64,000 bases of DNA from Flavobacterium piscis (GTDB taxonomy: Bacteria > Bacteroidota > Bacteroidia > Flavobacteriales > Flavobacteriaceae), in assembly GCF_001686925.1 (NCBI RefSeq), contig NZ_LVEN01000042.1:429471-493470 (forward strand), given 5' to 3'. Made by a program: the position numbers and the translations under genes. Every line of letters starts with the position of its first letter. The stretch's first letter is position 1. The notes under the pieces are model-generated. The model was given only the letters and a program-made list of their open reading frames with translations. It was not told the origin of the DNA and searched no databases. Below, piece by piece: positions 17,825-26,348 of this stretch.

Positions 17825-18523
17825 ATGAGAAAATTAACTATACTACTAATTTGCTGTCAGCTTTTGTTAAGTTGTGAACAGGTAACTAAAACTATCGATG
17901 AGACCTTTAAGCCGAATGATACGTTAGTTGAAAAAGAAAAAGAAAGTCCCGTGCCGGAAACGACGGTAAACACTCAGATTGATGTTCAGCAAATTATAAA
18001 AACAGCACTCGAAACACATTCTGTAACCCATACGCATACTGAAGGTAAGAGTATTGATCTTTTGACTGACATACAAGGATTAGAAAAAGCAGAAGAGTCT
18101 TTGAGAAAATTGCCTCAATATGCCGGAAAAGAGATTTTTATTTATTCGACGCTGTATTTTTATAATGACGGACTCATTAATGTTATGCTTCAGCATCCAA
18201 CAAATCCCAAATATGTGGATATTTATAATTATAAAGAAGGTCAGTGGTCTGAACCAAAACCTCTTCAGTTATCGGTTAGGGACGAGGTACAAAAGCGTTT
18301 GGTTTCACTTAATAAAATTAAGTTTGTAAATGTTGCCAAAGTAACGGCTACTTACAATGAGAAAGCAAAAGAAATAGAAGGAGCAAAACCTCTTACGAGT
18401 GCTTATGTTTCTATTTGGGATAATAAGATGCGCTGGTATCCTTCGAGTATAAATGGGAGCAGAGAAAGATTTTCGATACAATTTAATGATGACGGAAGTT
18501 TGAAAGCATTTAAGCAGGAGTAA
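17825..18523 (+). CDS. hypothetical lipoprotein
   Basis: A 232-aa protein with a lipoprotein signal (MRKLTILLICCQLLLSC, lipobox LLSC, Cys17). The mature part starts with a Thr/Glu/Pro-rich linker, then a domain of about 160 residues (TDIQGLEKAEESLRKLP...IYSTLYFYNDGLINVMLQHP) that I do not recognise. Two bp separate it from the upstream membrane-protein gene, so the two are probably co-expressed and may interact. A bidirectional terminator follows. Confidence 0.7.
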   Translation: MRKLTILLICCQLLLSCEQVTKTIDETFKPNDTLVEKEKESPVPETTVNTQIDVQQIIKTALETHSVTHTHTEGKSIDLLTDIQGLEKAEESLRKLPQYAGKEIFIYSTLYFYNDGLINVMLQHPTNPKYVDIYNYKEGQWSEPKPLQLSVRDEVQKRLVSLNKIKFVNVAKVTATYNEKAKEIEGAKPLTSAYVSIWDNKMRWYPSSINGSRERFSIQFNDDGSLKAFKQE

Positions 18524-18569
18524 GGCTTTATGTTGAATATTTATAATTTGCCTGACTTACTGTTGGTAT

Positions 18570-18609
18570 TAAAAAAAGGTAAAACATACTGTGTGTTTTA
18601 CCTTTTTTA
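18570..18609. terminator. bidirectional terminator
   Basis: Stem AAAAGGTAAAACA with complement TGTGTTTTACCTTTT flanked by A- and T-runs, between two convergent genes. Confidence 0.85.
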
Positions 18610-18655
18610 ATGGTTTATGCTTTTCGGTGCGAATTATAAAATCAAACAGACAATT

Positions 18656-20320
18656 TTATTTTAAAATCGCCGGCAATAAATAATCGTGAATTATTTTGTC
18701 TGCTTGTGCATGTCCGTAAGGCTTGTTAAAAGCTTTTGATGTAATGATGACTACCAGCGGCAAATCTTTAAAAATTATAAATTCGTTTCCGCCATTTCCG
18801 GCGCAGTAGTAGGTTTCGTAATTTTTACCTTTGTAATTGACTGTTTTATTCCAAAACAAATAACTGTAGAATTGATTGTCTCGCTCAGGAATCTGAATTT
18901 GTTTTGTAAAGGTTTTTTCGACCCAATTTACGGGAAGTATTTGTTTGCCATTCCATACACCATTATTTTTATATAACTGTGCATATTTAGCATAATCCAG
19001 CGAAGTCATTTGAAGGCTGCCTGCGGTATTTGGTACTTTTTGCGGCGTATATTGCCATTGATAATTCGTAATATTTAAAGGTTTGAAAAGTTTTTCATCG
19101 GCGTATTTTTCTAGTCTGCCCGGAACACTTTTATCCAGAATATCTCCTAAAAGCACTACGCCTGCTGTAAAATAATCCCATTTGGCTCCATTAGTTTTAG
19201 TAGGATCAGTAGGCAAGTCCAGCGTAAATTTGACCCAGTTATCTGTAGGATACATGTTTTCTTCGTTTCCGGGTGACTCGCTATGTGCATCAGATCCTTC
19301 AAATGAAGAGCTCATAGTGAGCAGGTCTTTTATTTTTATACTGTCTTTTTTTATGTTATAATTTGCATAGTCTTTTAAGTTATAAAAAGAACTAAGTGTC
19401 TGGTTTTCATTTTTAATATATCCATCATTTATGGCTACACCCATAAGTGTCGAAGCAAAAGATTTTCCTGCCGAACGAGTGTCGTGCAAGGTATTTCTGG
19501 CGGCATCATTGAAATATTCTTCTATTAAAAGTTTACCATCATAAATGGCGACAACGCTTGTTATTTCTTTTAGATTGTATGAAGCAATTTCCTTATTTAG
19601 TAATTCGATTTTCTTTTTGTCGAATTGAAAATCAGAAACTTCCCATCCGCTGTTGGGCAATATTGGCTGTATTTCCATTTGTTTGGCAGTCACTTCAGGA
19701 GTTTTTATGATCAGTTTAATTTGCCCTTTTGCGATTAAGGTTCCAACTATTGCTTCGGTATTTTTGTTGGTGATAATATAAGGTCTAACTTCAATTCTTA
19801 AATTGTGAGTTCCGTTTGTGAGTGCTTTTTCGCCGCCATTAAGTTTAAAACGGTCCCACATGTGCAAAGCCCAAAGATTTTCGGCTTTTGAGCTGGTAAG
19901 CGGAATTCTTAATGTTTTAGAGGTGTCTTTGCTGCTACCGTACCCAAAATTACAGCCTGGGTTAATATTATCTTTATAAATGAATTTATTGTCAATATAA
20001 AAAGCAAACTGAAGATTACCCATTTCTACAAGTTCTTCAGCCGATAAATTGGGAGCTAATTGATGTAAATAGTTTGTTATTGAGTTATCCAGAAAAATCC
20101 TGATGTTAAGATTTGATTTATATGTAAGGTTGAATGACTCAAGAAAATCGGTTTTTTTATATTGATCTAATGGAATGTTGCCATCCATAAAAGTAACTTT
20201 CCCGATGTTTGATTGATGAAGTTCTCCGGTAATTCCTTCGGTTTTAAATAGATCTGCATTTTGGCTATAACTAGTTAAGCACAAAAGGCTGATTGCAAGT
20301 AGAAATAATGTTCGTTTCAT
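18656..20320 (-). CDS. serine hydrolase, beta-lactamase/PBP4* fold
   Basis: A 554-aa exported protein (signal peptide MKRTLFLLAISLLCLTSYSQ). An N-terminal beta-rich domain of about 200 residues precedes a class C beta-lactamase-like domain. The SxxK nucleophile motif is SAGK in HDTRSAGKSFASTLMG; the second motif is in WDYFTAGVVLLGDIL and the third region is CAGNGGNEFII. Such proteins include esterases, D-aminopeptidases and penicillin-binding-like hydrolases, so substrate and resistance role cannot be assigned. Lies downstream of an AraC regulator gene on the same strand. Confidence 0.8.
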   Translation of the reverse strand: MKRTLFLLAISLLCLTSYSQNADLFKTEGITGELHQSNIGKVTFMDGNIPLDQYKKTDFLESFNLTYKSNLNIRIFLDNSITNYLHQLAPNLSAEELVEMGNLQFAFYIDNKFIYKDNINPGCNFGYGSSKDTSKTLRIPLTSSKAENLWALHMWDRFKLNGGEKALTNGTHNLRIEVRPYIITNKNTEAIVGTLIAKGQIKLIIKTPEVTAKQMEIQPILPNSGWEVSDFQFDKKKIELLNKEIASYNLKEITSVVAIYDGKLLIEEYFNDAARNTLHDTRSAGKSFASTLMGVAINDGYIKNENQTLSSFYNLKDYANYNIKKDSIKIKDLLTMSSSFEGSDAHSESPGNEENMYPTDNWVKFTLDLPTDPTKTNGAKWDYFTAGVVLLGDILDKSVPGRLEKYADEKLFKPLNITNYQWQYTPQKVPNTAGSLQMTSLDYAKYAQLYKNNGVWNGKQILPVNWVEKTFTKQIQIPERDNQFYSYLFWNKTVNYKGKNYETYYCAGNGGNEFIIFKDLPLVVIITSKAFNKPYGHAQADKIIHDYLLPAILK

Positions 20321-20400
20321 ATTTTTGATTGATTGATTTGATCGAGGTGTAAAATTATTCTGCTGGCAGCATTAAAAATTGTACAAGATTAACATTTGCA

Positions 20401-21213
20401 TTATTTCATTAAAAGTAATTTTAAATGTGCAGAAGGATTTAATCCGTTTACCTCTTTGAAGCATCTGGTAAAATGGCTTTGGTCAGAAAATCCACATTCG
20501 TAAGCAATTTCAGTTAAGGATTGTTTTTGTAAAGAAAGAAGGGAAAGTGCTTTTTCAACTTTCAATTTTCTCATGTATTCGCTTAAAGTGCAGTGAAAGT
20601 ATTTAGAAAAATCTCTTGACAAGTGAACAGGATGTATTCCGGCTATTTTAGATAAATAATCTAATGAAATTGTGTCTCCAATCTGGTCATGAAGGATTTC
20701 ATCGATAATCTGTACCCATTTTGGATTTTTGTGTAGTAAAGAATTATTATGTGCACTTAGTTTTGATAAAATTTCGATCAGTAAAGTTTGGGTTGAGAAA
20801 TCTACGGCGGTACCTTCAATTTTTGCAGCCCTGAAAACTTTATACATTAAAAACTTGATTTCCGGTTTTGAGATATTAATGCTTCCTTGCAAATTATCAT
20901 CAGATAGTGCTATAGTGTCAAACCAATGTTTTTCGATTTCGAGATGAAAACCTCTCGTAAATCCGTCAGGTTTTATGTTGTAATGTGGTTCCTGCCAATT
21001 ATGAAAAAGCAAACTTCCCGGAGTACAATTGTAGACTTCTTTTTTATTTCCCTCTATAACATTGCCTTCAAGAATAAACGTAAAATAAGCATTCTCATGA
21101 TAATGCCAGTCTACTTTACTATGGGTGTAAACGGTATCTGTCAATGTTATTCCGTCCAGTGCAATGGTTTCATTGGTTTGTCCGTAAAATGTGCCTTTTT
21201 GTAGCTGTTTCAT
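20401..21213 (-). CDS. AraC family transcriptional regulator with cupin domain
   Basis: A 270-aa regulator. The N-terminal cupin region (YHENAYFTFILEGNVIEGN...PGSLLFHNWQEPHYN) is the effector-binding or dimerisation part. The C-terminal two helix-turn-helix units (ISLDYLSKIAGIHPVHLSRDFSKYFHCTLSEYMRKLKVEKAL and LTEIAYECGFSDQSHFTRCFKEVNGLNPS) are typical AraC/XylS. It is 80 bp upstream of the serine hydrolase gene and may control it; the inducer is unknown. Confidence 0.88.
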   Translation of the reverse strand: MKQLQKGTFYGQTNETIALDGITLTDTVYTHSKVDWHYHENAYFTFILEGNVIEGNKKEVYNCTPGSLLFHNWQEPHYNIKPDGFTRGFHLEIEKHWFDTIALSDDNLQGSINISKPEIKFLMYKVFRAAKIEGTAVDFSTQTLLIEILSKLSAHNNSLLHKNPKWVQIIDEILHDQIGDTISLDYLSKIAGIHPVHLSRDFSKYFHCTLSEYMRKLKVEKALSLLSLQKQSLTEIAYECGFSDQSHFTRCFKEVNGLNPSAHLKLLLMK

Positions 21214-21970
21214 AATTAATTGTATTAACTTCTTTTTTCGGGACTGAAATATTTCAATTGAATTAAAACATATTGAATTAAAAAAGGAAAGATTCTCCTT
21301 AATTAGAAGAACTTAATTGCAAAAAGTTACAAAAATTGTTGAATTTTAAGTGGGTTCAATTTAGCTAAACATTCATTTGTTGTGTGGGGGGTAATTATTT
21401 ATAGCTCAATAAATTGAAATAGGATAGGTTGAAGGTGCAAGGTAATAGGAATTGATCGTACAATCAATATTACGCCTGCAATTTCTATTTAGAAGTCTTT
21501 AAGGGATCAACGCTAAATGTTGTGGAGCAGCTTACAGCTGCTGACTGTTTTTTTACCGCAGAGAAACAAAGATTTTATCTAATAATGTCTTAACACAGAG
21601 TTCGCAAAGCTAAATCAATATACAGCTTTGCGAACTTTGCGGTATTTTTTTTTGCTTCAGAGGTTTTAGGATTGACGTATCTACACTGAATGTTGTGGAG
21701 AAACATTAAAAATTTTATATTCCCTAATTATTTTTTAACGCAGAGAGCGCAATCCCGATAGCTATCGGGATTCGCAAAGTTCACTAAGATTTAAGTAGTG
21801 TTTACACAATCAAAGTCCACAAAGCTTTGTGAACTTTGTGTTTTTTCTAAACTTAGTATATTTAAAAAACTTTGCGTTCTCCGTGGTAATTTTTTCTATA
21901 TCCACAGGTTTTCGTGTTGATCCTCTTTAAGTTGATTTCAATTCGGCTATTTTTAACCTGAACTAAAATG
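21214..21970. repeat. repeat-rich intergenic array with CTTTGCG/CGCAAAG words
   Basis: No gene. From 21500 to 21900 short phrases recur in both orientations: TTCGCAAAG, CTTTGCGAACTTTGCGGT, CACAAAGCTTTGTG, ACTTTGCGTTCTCCGTGG. ATGTTGTGGAG occurs at both ~21520 and ~21690. The exact palindrome TCCCGATAGCTATCGGGA is at 21753-21770 and again at 63601-63618. These resemble dispersed flavobacterial intergenic repeats. The array directly flanks the tRNA-Lys that bounds the urea island. Confidence 0.65.
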
Positions 21971-22005
21971 AAAAAAGGTCAAGTAAATAAATACTTGACC
22001 TTTTT
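21971..22005 (-). terminator. terminator of tRNA-Lys copy A
   Basis: Stem GGTCAAGTA/TACTTGACC with A/T-rich extensions, starting 2 nt after the tRNA 3' end, followed by T-run on the minus strand. A near-identical hairpin follows copy B1 at 36423-36457. Confidence 0.85.
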
Positions 22006-22006
22006 G

Positions 22007-22079
22007 TGACCCGACTGGGGCTCGAACCCAGGACCCCATCATTAAAAGTGATGTGCTCTACCAACTGAGCTATCGAGTC
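22007..22079 (-). tRNA. tRNA-Lys(TTT), copy A
   Basis: 73-nt cloverleaf: acceptor GACTCGA/TCGGGTC, D arm GCTC..GAGC, anticodon loop CTTTTAA (anticodon TTT), T arm CTGGG-TTCGAGC-CCCAG, discriminator A; CCA is not encoded. The gene body is identical to copies at 36459 and 36571. Confidence 0.97.
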
Positions 22080-22101
22080 ATTCTTTTCTTGAATGCGGGT
22101 G

Positions 22102-22109
22102 CAAATATA
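22102..22109 (-). promoter_or_regulatory. tRNA-Lys promoter -7 box (TATATTTG)
   Basis: Perfect TAnnTTTG match upstream of tRNA-Lys copy A. The surrounding 45 bp is almost the same as upstream of copy B2 (36668-36675). Confidence 0.7.
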
Positions 22110-22683
22110 GGGAGTTATTTTTTAAATAGCACTACCTTTTTTCAAGTTAATTTAATGTAAATGTATTGTTTTGAATTAATGGATTGAAATAGAGGAAGAA
22201 ACAAAATAAAATAAAATGTTTTTTAGTGTTTTTAATTTTTGTTACGTTGCTGGTGTAGGTTTTGAATCATTTATCGAAAGATTTAAAGTTTCCCGGGAAA
22301 ATTTAGAGGTTTACTTTTCTGCTTTTTTCACGCAAATTTATTTCTTCTATTGTGCTTTGTATAAAATATTTTAAATCATTCCTTCTTGTTTTTTTAAATC
22401 TTTATTTTTTAGACAGCATCTTTAAGTAAGATTATAATAAACTTGACGGAGCTTTACTCCAAACGGATAATTATGTTCAGAATTACAACTCAAAAATTAT
22501 AAAATAATAGATATTTGAGAACAGCATACATTTTTTATAATCAATAAATTAAAAATAGGTTATAGGTATTTTATGATTCAAAAAATCATGCCCCGCGGCT
22601 AAAAAACTATATTTTTATATTTTGTCCCGATTTTGACTATTTTAAGTGATCTTTTTGATAGTAACAAATATAACTTTGCGTCT
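22110..22683. promoter_or_regulatory. AT-rich intergenic region, -7 box TAACTTTG at its end
   Basis: No gene recognised. TAACTTTG at 22671-22678 (plus) ends only 5 bp before the ATG at 22684, so the transcript would be leaderless or nearly so. The rest shows nothing I can name. Confidence 0.4.
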
Positions 22684-23064
22684 ATGATAATGAGAGCAAA
22701 AAAAAGATCAATTGGGCTTTATGCCATTTACTTTTTCACAATTTTTTTTGGTGTTTTCTTTATGCTTAAAGGTGAAAATCATCTGCTAGTCAAAACTAAT
22801 AGTAGTACATATTCACAAAAAACTAATAATCAAATTTCGGCTGGTGTTTTTGATTTGCTCGATATTCAAGAAAGACTTGCAATCGATGATGATTTGAATC
22901 AACCACTATTTGATATTAATATAGTATCGGAAGAATGGAGTACTTATGCTTTAAATCTTCATTTTTATTCTACGCAGCCGGTTATTATAGCCGCTCATAA
23001 CTATTCGTATATCACTTTACCCCGATATATATTATTTCATTCTCTACGAATTCCAAGTTGTTAA
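22684..23064 (+). CDS. hypothetical small membrane protein at the island's left edge
   Basis: A 126-aa protein of unknown function. I start it at the ATG at 22684 because a TAACTTTG box ends 5 bp before it; the frame is open 51 bp further upstream from a TTG but that part lies across the promoter. It has one N-terminal membrane segment (IGLYAIYFFTIFFGVFFML) after a basic cytoplasmic start, and a soluble part with FDLLDIQERLAID and a C-terminal LPRYILFHSLRIPSC. First gene inside the tRNA-Lys-bounded urea island. The function cannot be stated; a membrane-anchored accessory role is possible. Confidence 0.55.
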   Translation: MIMRAKKRSIGLYAIYFFTIFFGVFFMLKGENHLLVKTNSSTYSQKTNNQISAGVFDLLDIQERLAIDDDLNQPLFDINIVSEEWSTYALNLHFYSTQPVIIAAHNYSYITLPRYILFHSLRIPSC

Positions 23065-23361
23065 TTTCTTTCAGACTTCATTTATAAGTTTACAATAACT
23101 GGTAAAATTTAACTTTTGCTTTTGCTAAAGAGCAAGTTGCTAAGTTTATTCAAGCGTTAGCGTTTTACGACTAATTTGCCGAATATGCTGTCAAAACCAA
23201 AAACTATTATAGGTAGTACTCCTTGTAATTTTTATTAATAGTATCAAACTATAAATGAATCGCTTATAAGTTAAATATTTGCTTTACACATTCATTTTAT
23301 CTTTTTTAAATTTTTAACAAGATAAATAATACGATAAATCTAATTTTAAATAAAAACAATT
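23065..23361. other. intergenic region upstream of ureA, possible gene remnant
   Basis: A plus-strand frame around 23120-23205 reads AFAKEQVAKFIQALAFYD, a stop, then FAEYAVKT; this could be a decayed coding remnant but is too short to name. No clear TAnnTTTG box precedes ureA; the nearest is a partial match near 23272 (AATATTTG). The 60 bp before ureA is A/T-rich. Confidence 0.25.
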
Positions 23362-23664
23362 ATGCACTTAACACCAAGAGAAATTGAGAAGCTCATGTTG
23401 CACACAGCAGGAGAACTTGCTCTAAAAAGAAAGGCCAGAGGTCTAAAATTGAATTACCCGGAAGCGGTGGCTTTAATTAGTCATTTTTTACTGGAAGGCG
23501 CAAGAGATGGCAAAAGGGTTGCCGAGCTAATGCGCGAAGGAGCTCAGATTCTAACAAAAGATGATGTAATGCCGGGAGTCGCTGACATGATTCATGATGT
23601 CCAGATTGAAGCCACTTTTCCTGATGGAACCAAGTTAGTAACAGTACATGATCCAATCCGTTAA
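23362..23664 (+). CDS. ureA: urease gamma subunit
   Basis: The 100-aa small structural subunit of urease, which hydrolyses urea to ammonia and carbamate in the cytosol. The sequence is canonical throughout: MHLTPREIEKLMLHTAGELALKRKARGLKLNYPEA, then GARDGKRVAELM and the C-terminal MIHDVQIEATFPDGTKLVTVHDPI. Separate UreA, UreB and UreC chains are the usual bacterial layout. First gene of the ureABCEFGD run; ureB starts 11 bp downstream. Confidence 0.97.
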   Translation: MHLTPREIEKLMLHTAGELALKRKARGLKLNYPEAVALISHFLLEGARDGKRVAELMREGAQILTKDDVMPGVADMIHDVQIEATFPDGTKLVTVHDPIR

Positions 23665-23675
23665 TCCCAATTATT

Positions 23676-24044
23676 ATGACACCAGGAGAAATTTTTGTAA
23701 AAGAAGGTACAATCATCTGCAATGAAGGCAGAGAGACTGTAAAAATAACAGTAACCAATACAGGAGATCGCCCGATTCAGGTAGGTTCTCATTTTCACTT
23801 TTTTGAAGTGAATAAAGCGATGAGTTTTAATCGTGAAAAGGCTTTTGGAAAAAGGCTCAACATTGTTGCCAGTACGGCTGTTCGTTTTGAACCGGGAGAG
23901 GAAAAAGAAGTAATACTTGTCGCAATTGGCGGAAACAAAAAAGCAATGGGCTTTAATAATCTTGTTGACGGATTGATAGATTCTGATACTACGAAAAAAG
24001 AAAGTTTAGCTAAAGCGAATCAATTAAATTTTAAAAATTCATAA
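23676..24044 (+). CDS. ureB: urease beta subunit
   Basis: The 122-aa beta subunit, a scaffold in the (UreABC)3 complex. It carries the expected PGEIFVKEGTIICNEGRETVKITVTNTGDRPIQVGSHFHFFEVNKAMSFNRE core and RLNIVASTAVRFEPGEEKEV. It is slightly longer than the minimal family length because of a charged C-terminal tail. Its stop and the ureC ATG are separated by a single base, so translation of the two is coupled. Confidence 0.97.
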   Translation: MTPGEIFVKEGTIICNEGRETVKITVTNTGDRPIQVGSHFHFFEVNKAMSFNREKAFGKRLNIVASTAVRFEPGEEKEVILVAIGGNKKAMGFNNLVDGLIDSDTTKKESLAKANQLNFKNS

Positions 24045-24045
24045 C

Positions 24046-25767
24046 ATGAGCTTAAATGTAGACAGAAAGCAATATGCTAATATATTAGGTCCAACTACTG
24101 GAGACAGAATAAGATTAGGAGATACTGACATCATCATCGAAATCGAAAAAGATTTTACCCATTATGGCGATGAAGCTGTTTTTGGAGGTGGGAAAACGGT
24201 TCGCGACGGGATGGGGCAAAATGTTGAACGTACAAGAGATCAGGATGTCTTAGATCTTTGTATCACCGGAGCAACTATTATTGATCACTGGGGAATTGTA
24301 AAGGCAGATATCGGAATCAAAGATGGTAAAATCATAGCTATAGGCAAGGCAGGAAATCCAGATACAATGGATGGAGTATCTCCTAATATGATTATCGGTG
24401 CATCTACAGAAGTTCATGGTGGTAAAGGTTATATCGTAACTGCCGGAGGAATAGATACACACATTCATTATATCTGCCCACAACAAATTGAAACTTCTCT
24501 TTATAGTGGTATTACAACCATGATTGGCGGAGGAACGGGACCAAATGACGGAACAAACGCAACGACTTGTACGCCGGGTAAATTCAATATTCAGAGAATG
24601 TTGGAATCTGCAGAAGAATTTCCTATGAATTTAGGCTTCTTTGGTAAAGGAAATTGCTCAGCAGAAGCACCACTTGAAGAACAAGTTGAAGCAGGAGCCT
24701 TAGGTTTAAAAATTCACGAAGACTGGGGAGCTACAACGGGAACAATTGATGCTGCACTTAAAGTAGCGGATAAATATGATGTTCAGGTGGCTATTCATAC
24801 TGACACTTTAAACGAAGGTGGATTTCTGGAAGACACCATGAAAGCTATTAATGGAAGAGTAATTCATACTTTCCATACTGAAGGTGCCGGTGGCGGACAT
24901 GCACCGGATATTATCAAAGCTGCAATGTATCCAAATGTATTGCCTGCTTCTACAAATCCTACACGTCCTTATACGGTTAATACAATAGACGAACATCTTG
25001 ATATGCTTATGGTTTGTCACCATTTAAGTAAAAATATCCCTGAAGATGTAGCATTTGCTGATTCCCGTATTCGTCCTGAAACTATTGCTGCCGAAGATAT
25101 TTTACATGATATGGGAGTATTCAGTATTATGAGTTCTGATTCTCAGGCTATGGGAAGACCCGGAGAAGTAATTACCAGAACATGGCAAACGGCAAGTAAA
25201 ATGAGAGATCAGCGTGGTCAGTTAGAGGAAGATAAAAATACACAAAATGATAACTTCCGTACAAAACGTTATGTAGCCAAGTACACTATTAATCCTGCTA
25301 TTGCTCACGGTATTTCTAACTATGTTGGATCTATTGAGCCAGGTAAAATAGCTGACTTAGTGATCTGGAAACCAGCATTATTTGGTGTTAAACCTGAAAT
25401 GATTGTAAAAGGAGGTTTTGTAATTGCTGCAAAAATGGGCGATCCAAATGCGTCTATCCCTACGCCGCAACCTGTGATTTACAGAAATATGTTTGGAGCT
25501 TATGGTCGTGCTAAATTCACCACTTGTGCAACTTTTGTTTCTCAGGCTTCGATTGATAATGGATCTATTGCTGATTACAAGCTGGAAAAAATGATTCTTC
25601 CTGTAAAAAATTGCAGAAACATCTCTAAAAAAGATCTTATCCATAATGATAAAACACCGGTAATTGAAGTAAATGCTGAAAACTATCATGTAACGGTAGA
25701 TGGTGTACATGTTACTTGTGAGCCGGCAGAAACGCTTCCGTTGACTCAATTGTATTATTTATTTTAA
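24046..25767 (+). CDS. ureC: urease alpha (catalytic) subunit
   Basis: The 573-aa catalytic subunit with the di-nickel centre. Every expected ligand is present, shifted by five from the Klebsiella numbering: H139 and H141 (DTHIHY), carbamylated K222 (GLKIHEDWG), H224, H251 and H277 for metal and substrate, flap C324-H325 (MVCHH), and D365 (MSSDSQAMG). The enzyme should therefore be active when metallated. A hairpin follows the stop before ureE, which separates structural from accessory genes. Confidence 0.98.
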   Translation: MSLNVDRKQYANILGPTTGDRIRLGDTDIIIEIEKDFTHYGDEAVFGGGKTVRDGMGQNVERTRDQDVLDLCITGATIIDHWGIVKADIGIKDGKIIAIGKAGNPDTMDGVSPNMIIGASTEVHGGKGYIVTAGGIDTHIHYICPQQIETSLYSGITTMIGGGTGPNDGTNATTCTPGKFNIQRMLESAEEFPMNLGFFGKGNCSAEAPLEEQVEAGALGLKIHEDWGATTGTIDAALKVADKYDVQVAIHTDTLNEGGFLEDTMKAINGRVIHTFHTEGAGGGHAPDIIKAAMYPNVLPASTNPTRPYTVNTIDEHLDMLMVCHHLSKNIPEDVAFADSRIRPETIAAEDILHDMGVFSIMSSDSQAMGRPGEVITRTWQTASKMRDQRGQLEEDKNTQNDNFRTKRYVAKYTINPAIAHGISNYVGSIEPGKIADLVIWKPALFGVKPEMIVKGGFVIAAKMGDPNASIPTPQPVIYRNMFGAYGRAKFTTCATFVSQASIDNGSIADYKLEKMILPVKNCRNISKKDLIHNDKTPVIEVNAENYHVTVDGVHVTCEPAETLPLTQLYYLF

Positions 25768-25782
25768 TAGTAGTAAAAATTT

Positions 25783-25817
25783 AAGACCTAACAGATTTTT
25801 AAAAATTGTTAGGTCTT
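25783..25817 (+). terminator. hairpin between ureC and ureE
   Basis: Stem AAGACCTAACA (25783-25793) with complement TGTTAGGTCTT (25807-25817), then ATTTAAAAATAAAA. It lacks a long T-run, so it is a partial terminator or an mRNA-stabilising 3' end for ureABC rather than a full stop. Confidence 0.6.
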
Positions 25818-25835
25818 ATTTAAAAATAAAAAACG

Positions 25836-26348
25836 ATGACCATCAGTGAAACTTTAGGGACTATTTCGAATAGTACAATTAACGGGCGATCAATAGATTA
25901 TCTCGACTTAGAATGGTTCGAATCGACAAAGAGGATTCAACGTAAAAAAACACGTCAGGGAGAAGATATTGCCATTAAATTCCTTAGAGAAGGACAACGC
26001 CTTCGAGAAGGAGATATTCTTTTTGAAAATGAAGAGAAAATAATTGTGGTCAATATTCTGGAAACAGAAACTATTGTTATTTCTCCGTCTTCAATGCTCG
26101 AAATGGGAACAGTGTGTTATGAAATTGGAAACAAACATATTCCGCTTTTTATACAAGAAGACAAAGTGTTGTTACCTTTTGAAATGCCAATGTTCAGATG
26201 GCTGGAAGTGAGCGGTTTTAAACCCGAAAAACAATCCGTGAAATTACTGAATCTGTTAAAATCGAATGTAGAACCGCACGGACATGCAAGTTTGGGTTCG
26301 ACAATTTTTACTAAAATCCTAAAAATGGCAGCTCCAAAAGATGAATAA
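25836..26348 (+). CDS. ureE: urease nickel chaperone UreE
   Basis: The 170-aa metallochaperone that delivers nickel during urease maturation. It has the N-terminal peptide-binding domain and the C-terminal metal-binding domain with GNKHIPLFIQ, where the His corresponds to the interface nickel ligand of known UreE dimers. The C-terminal tail has only EPHGHASLG, not the long poly-His run of Klebsiella UreE, so it probably binds few nickel ions. It overlaps the ureF start by 8 bp. Confidence 0.93.
   Translation: MTISETLGTISNSTINGRSIDYLDLEWFESTKRIQRKKTRQGEDIAIKFLREGQRLREGDILFENEEKIIVVNILETETIVISPSSMLEMGTVCYEIGNKHIPLFIQEDKVLLPFEMPMFRWLEVSGFKPEKQSVKLLNLLKSNVEPHGHASLGSTIFTKILKMAAPKDE

Noticed and set aside
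18656..20320. Antibiotic-resistance beta-lactamase
   Set aside because: Only the fold and the SxxK motif are shared; the large N-terminal domain and context give no support for drug hydrolysis.
21500..21900. CRISPR array
   Set aside because: The repeats are degenerate, vary in spacing and occur in both orientations; there are no cas genes.
22633..22683. Upstream extension of the 126-aa membrane protein from a TTG
   Set aside because: It would cover the TAACTTTG promoter box; the ATG at 22684 is preferred.
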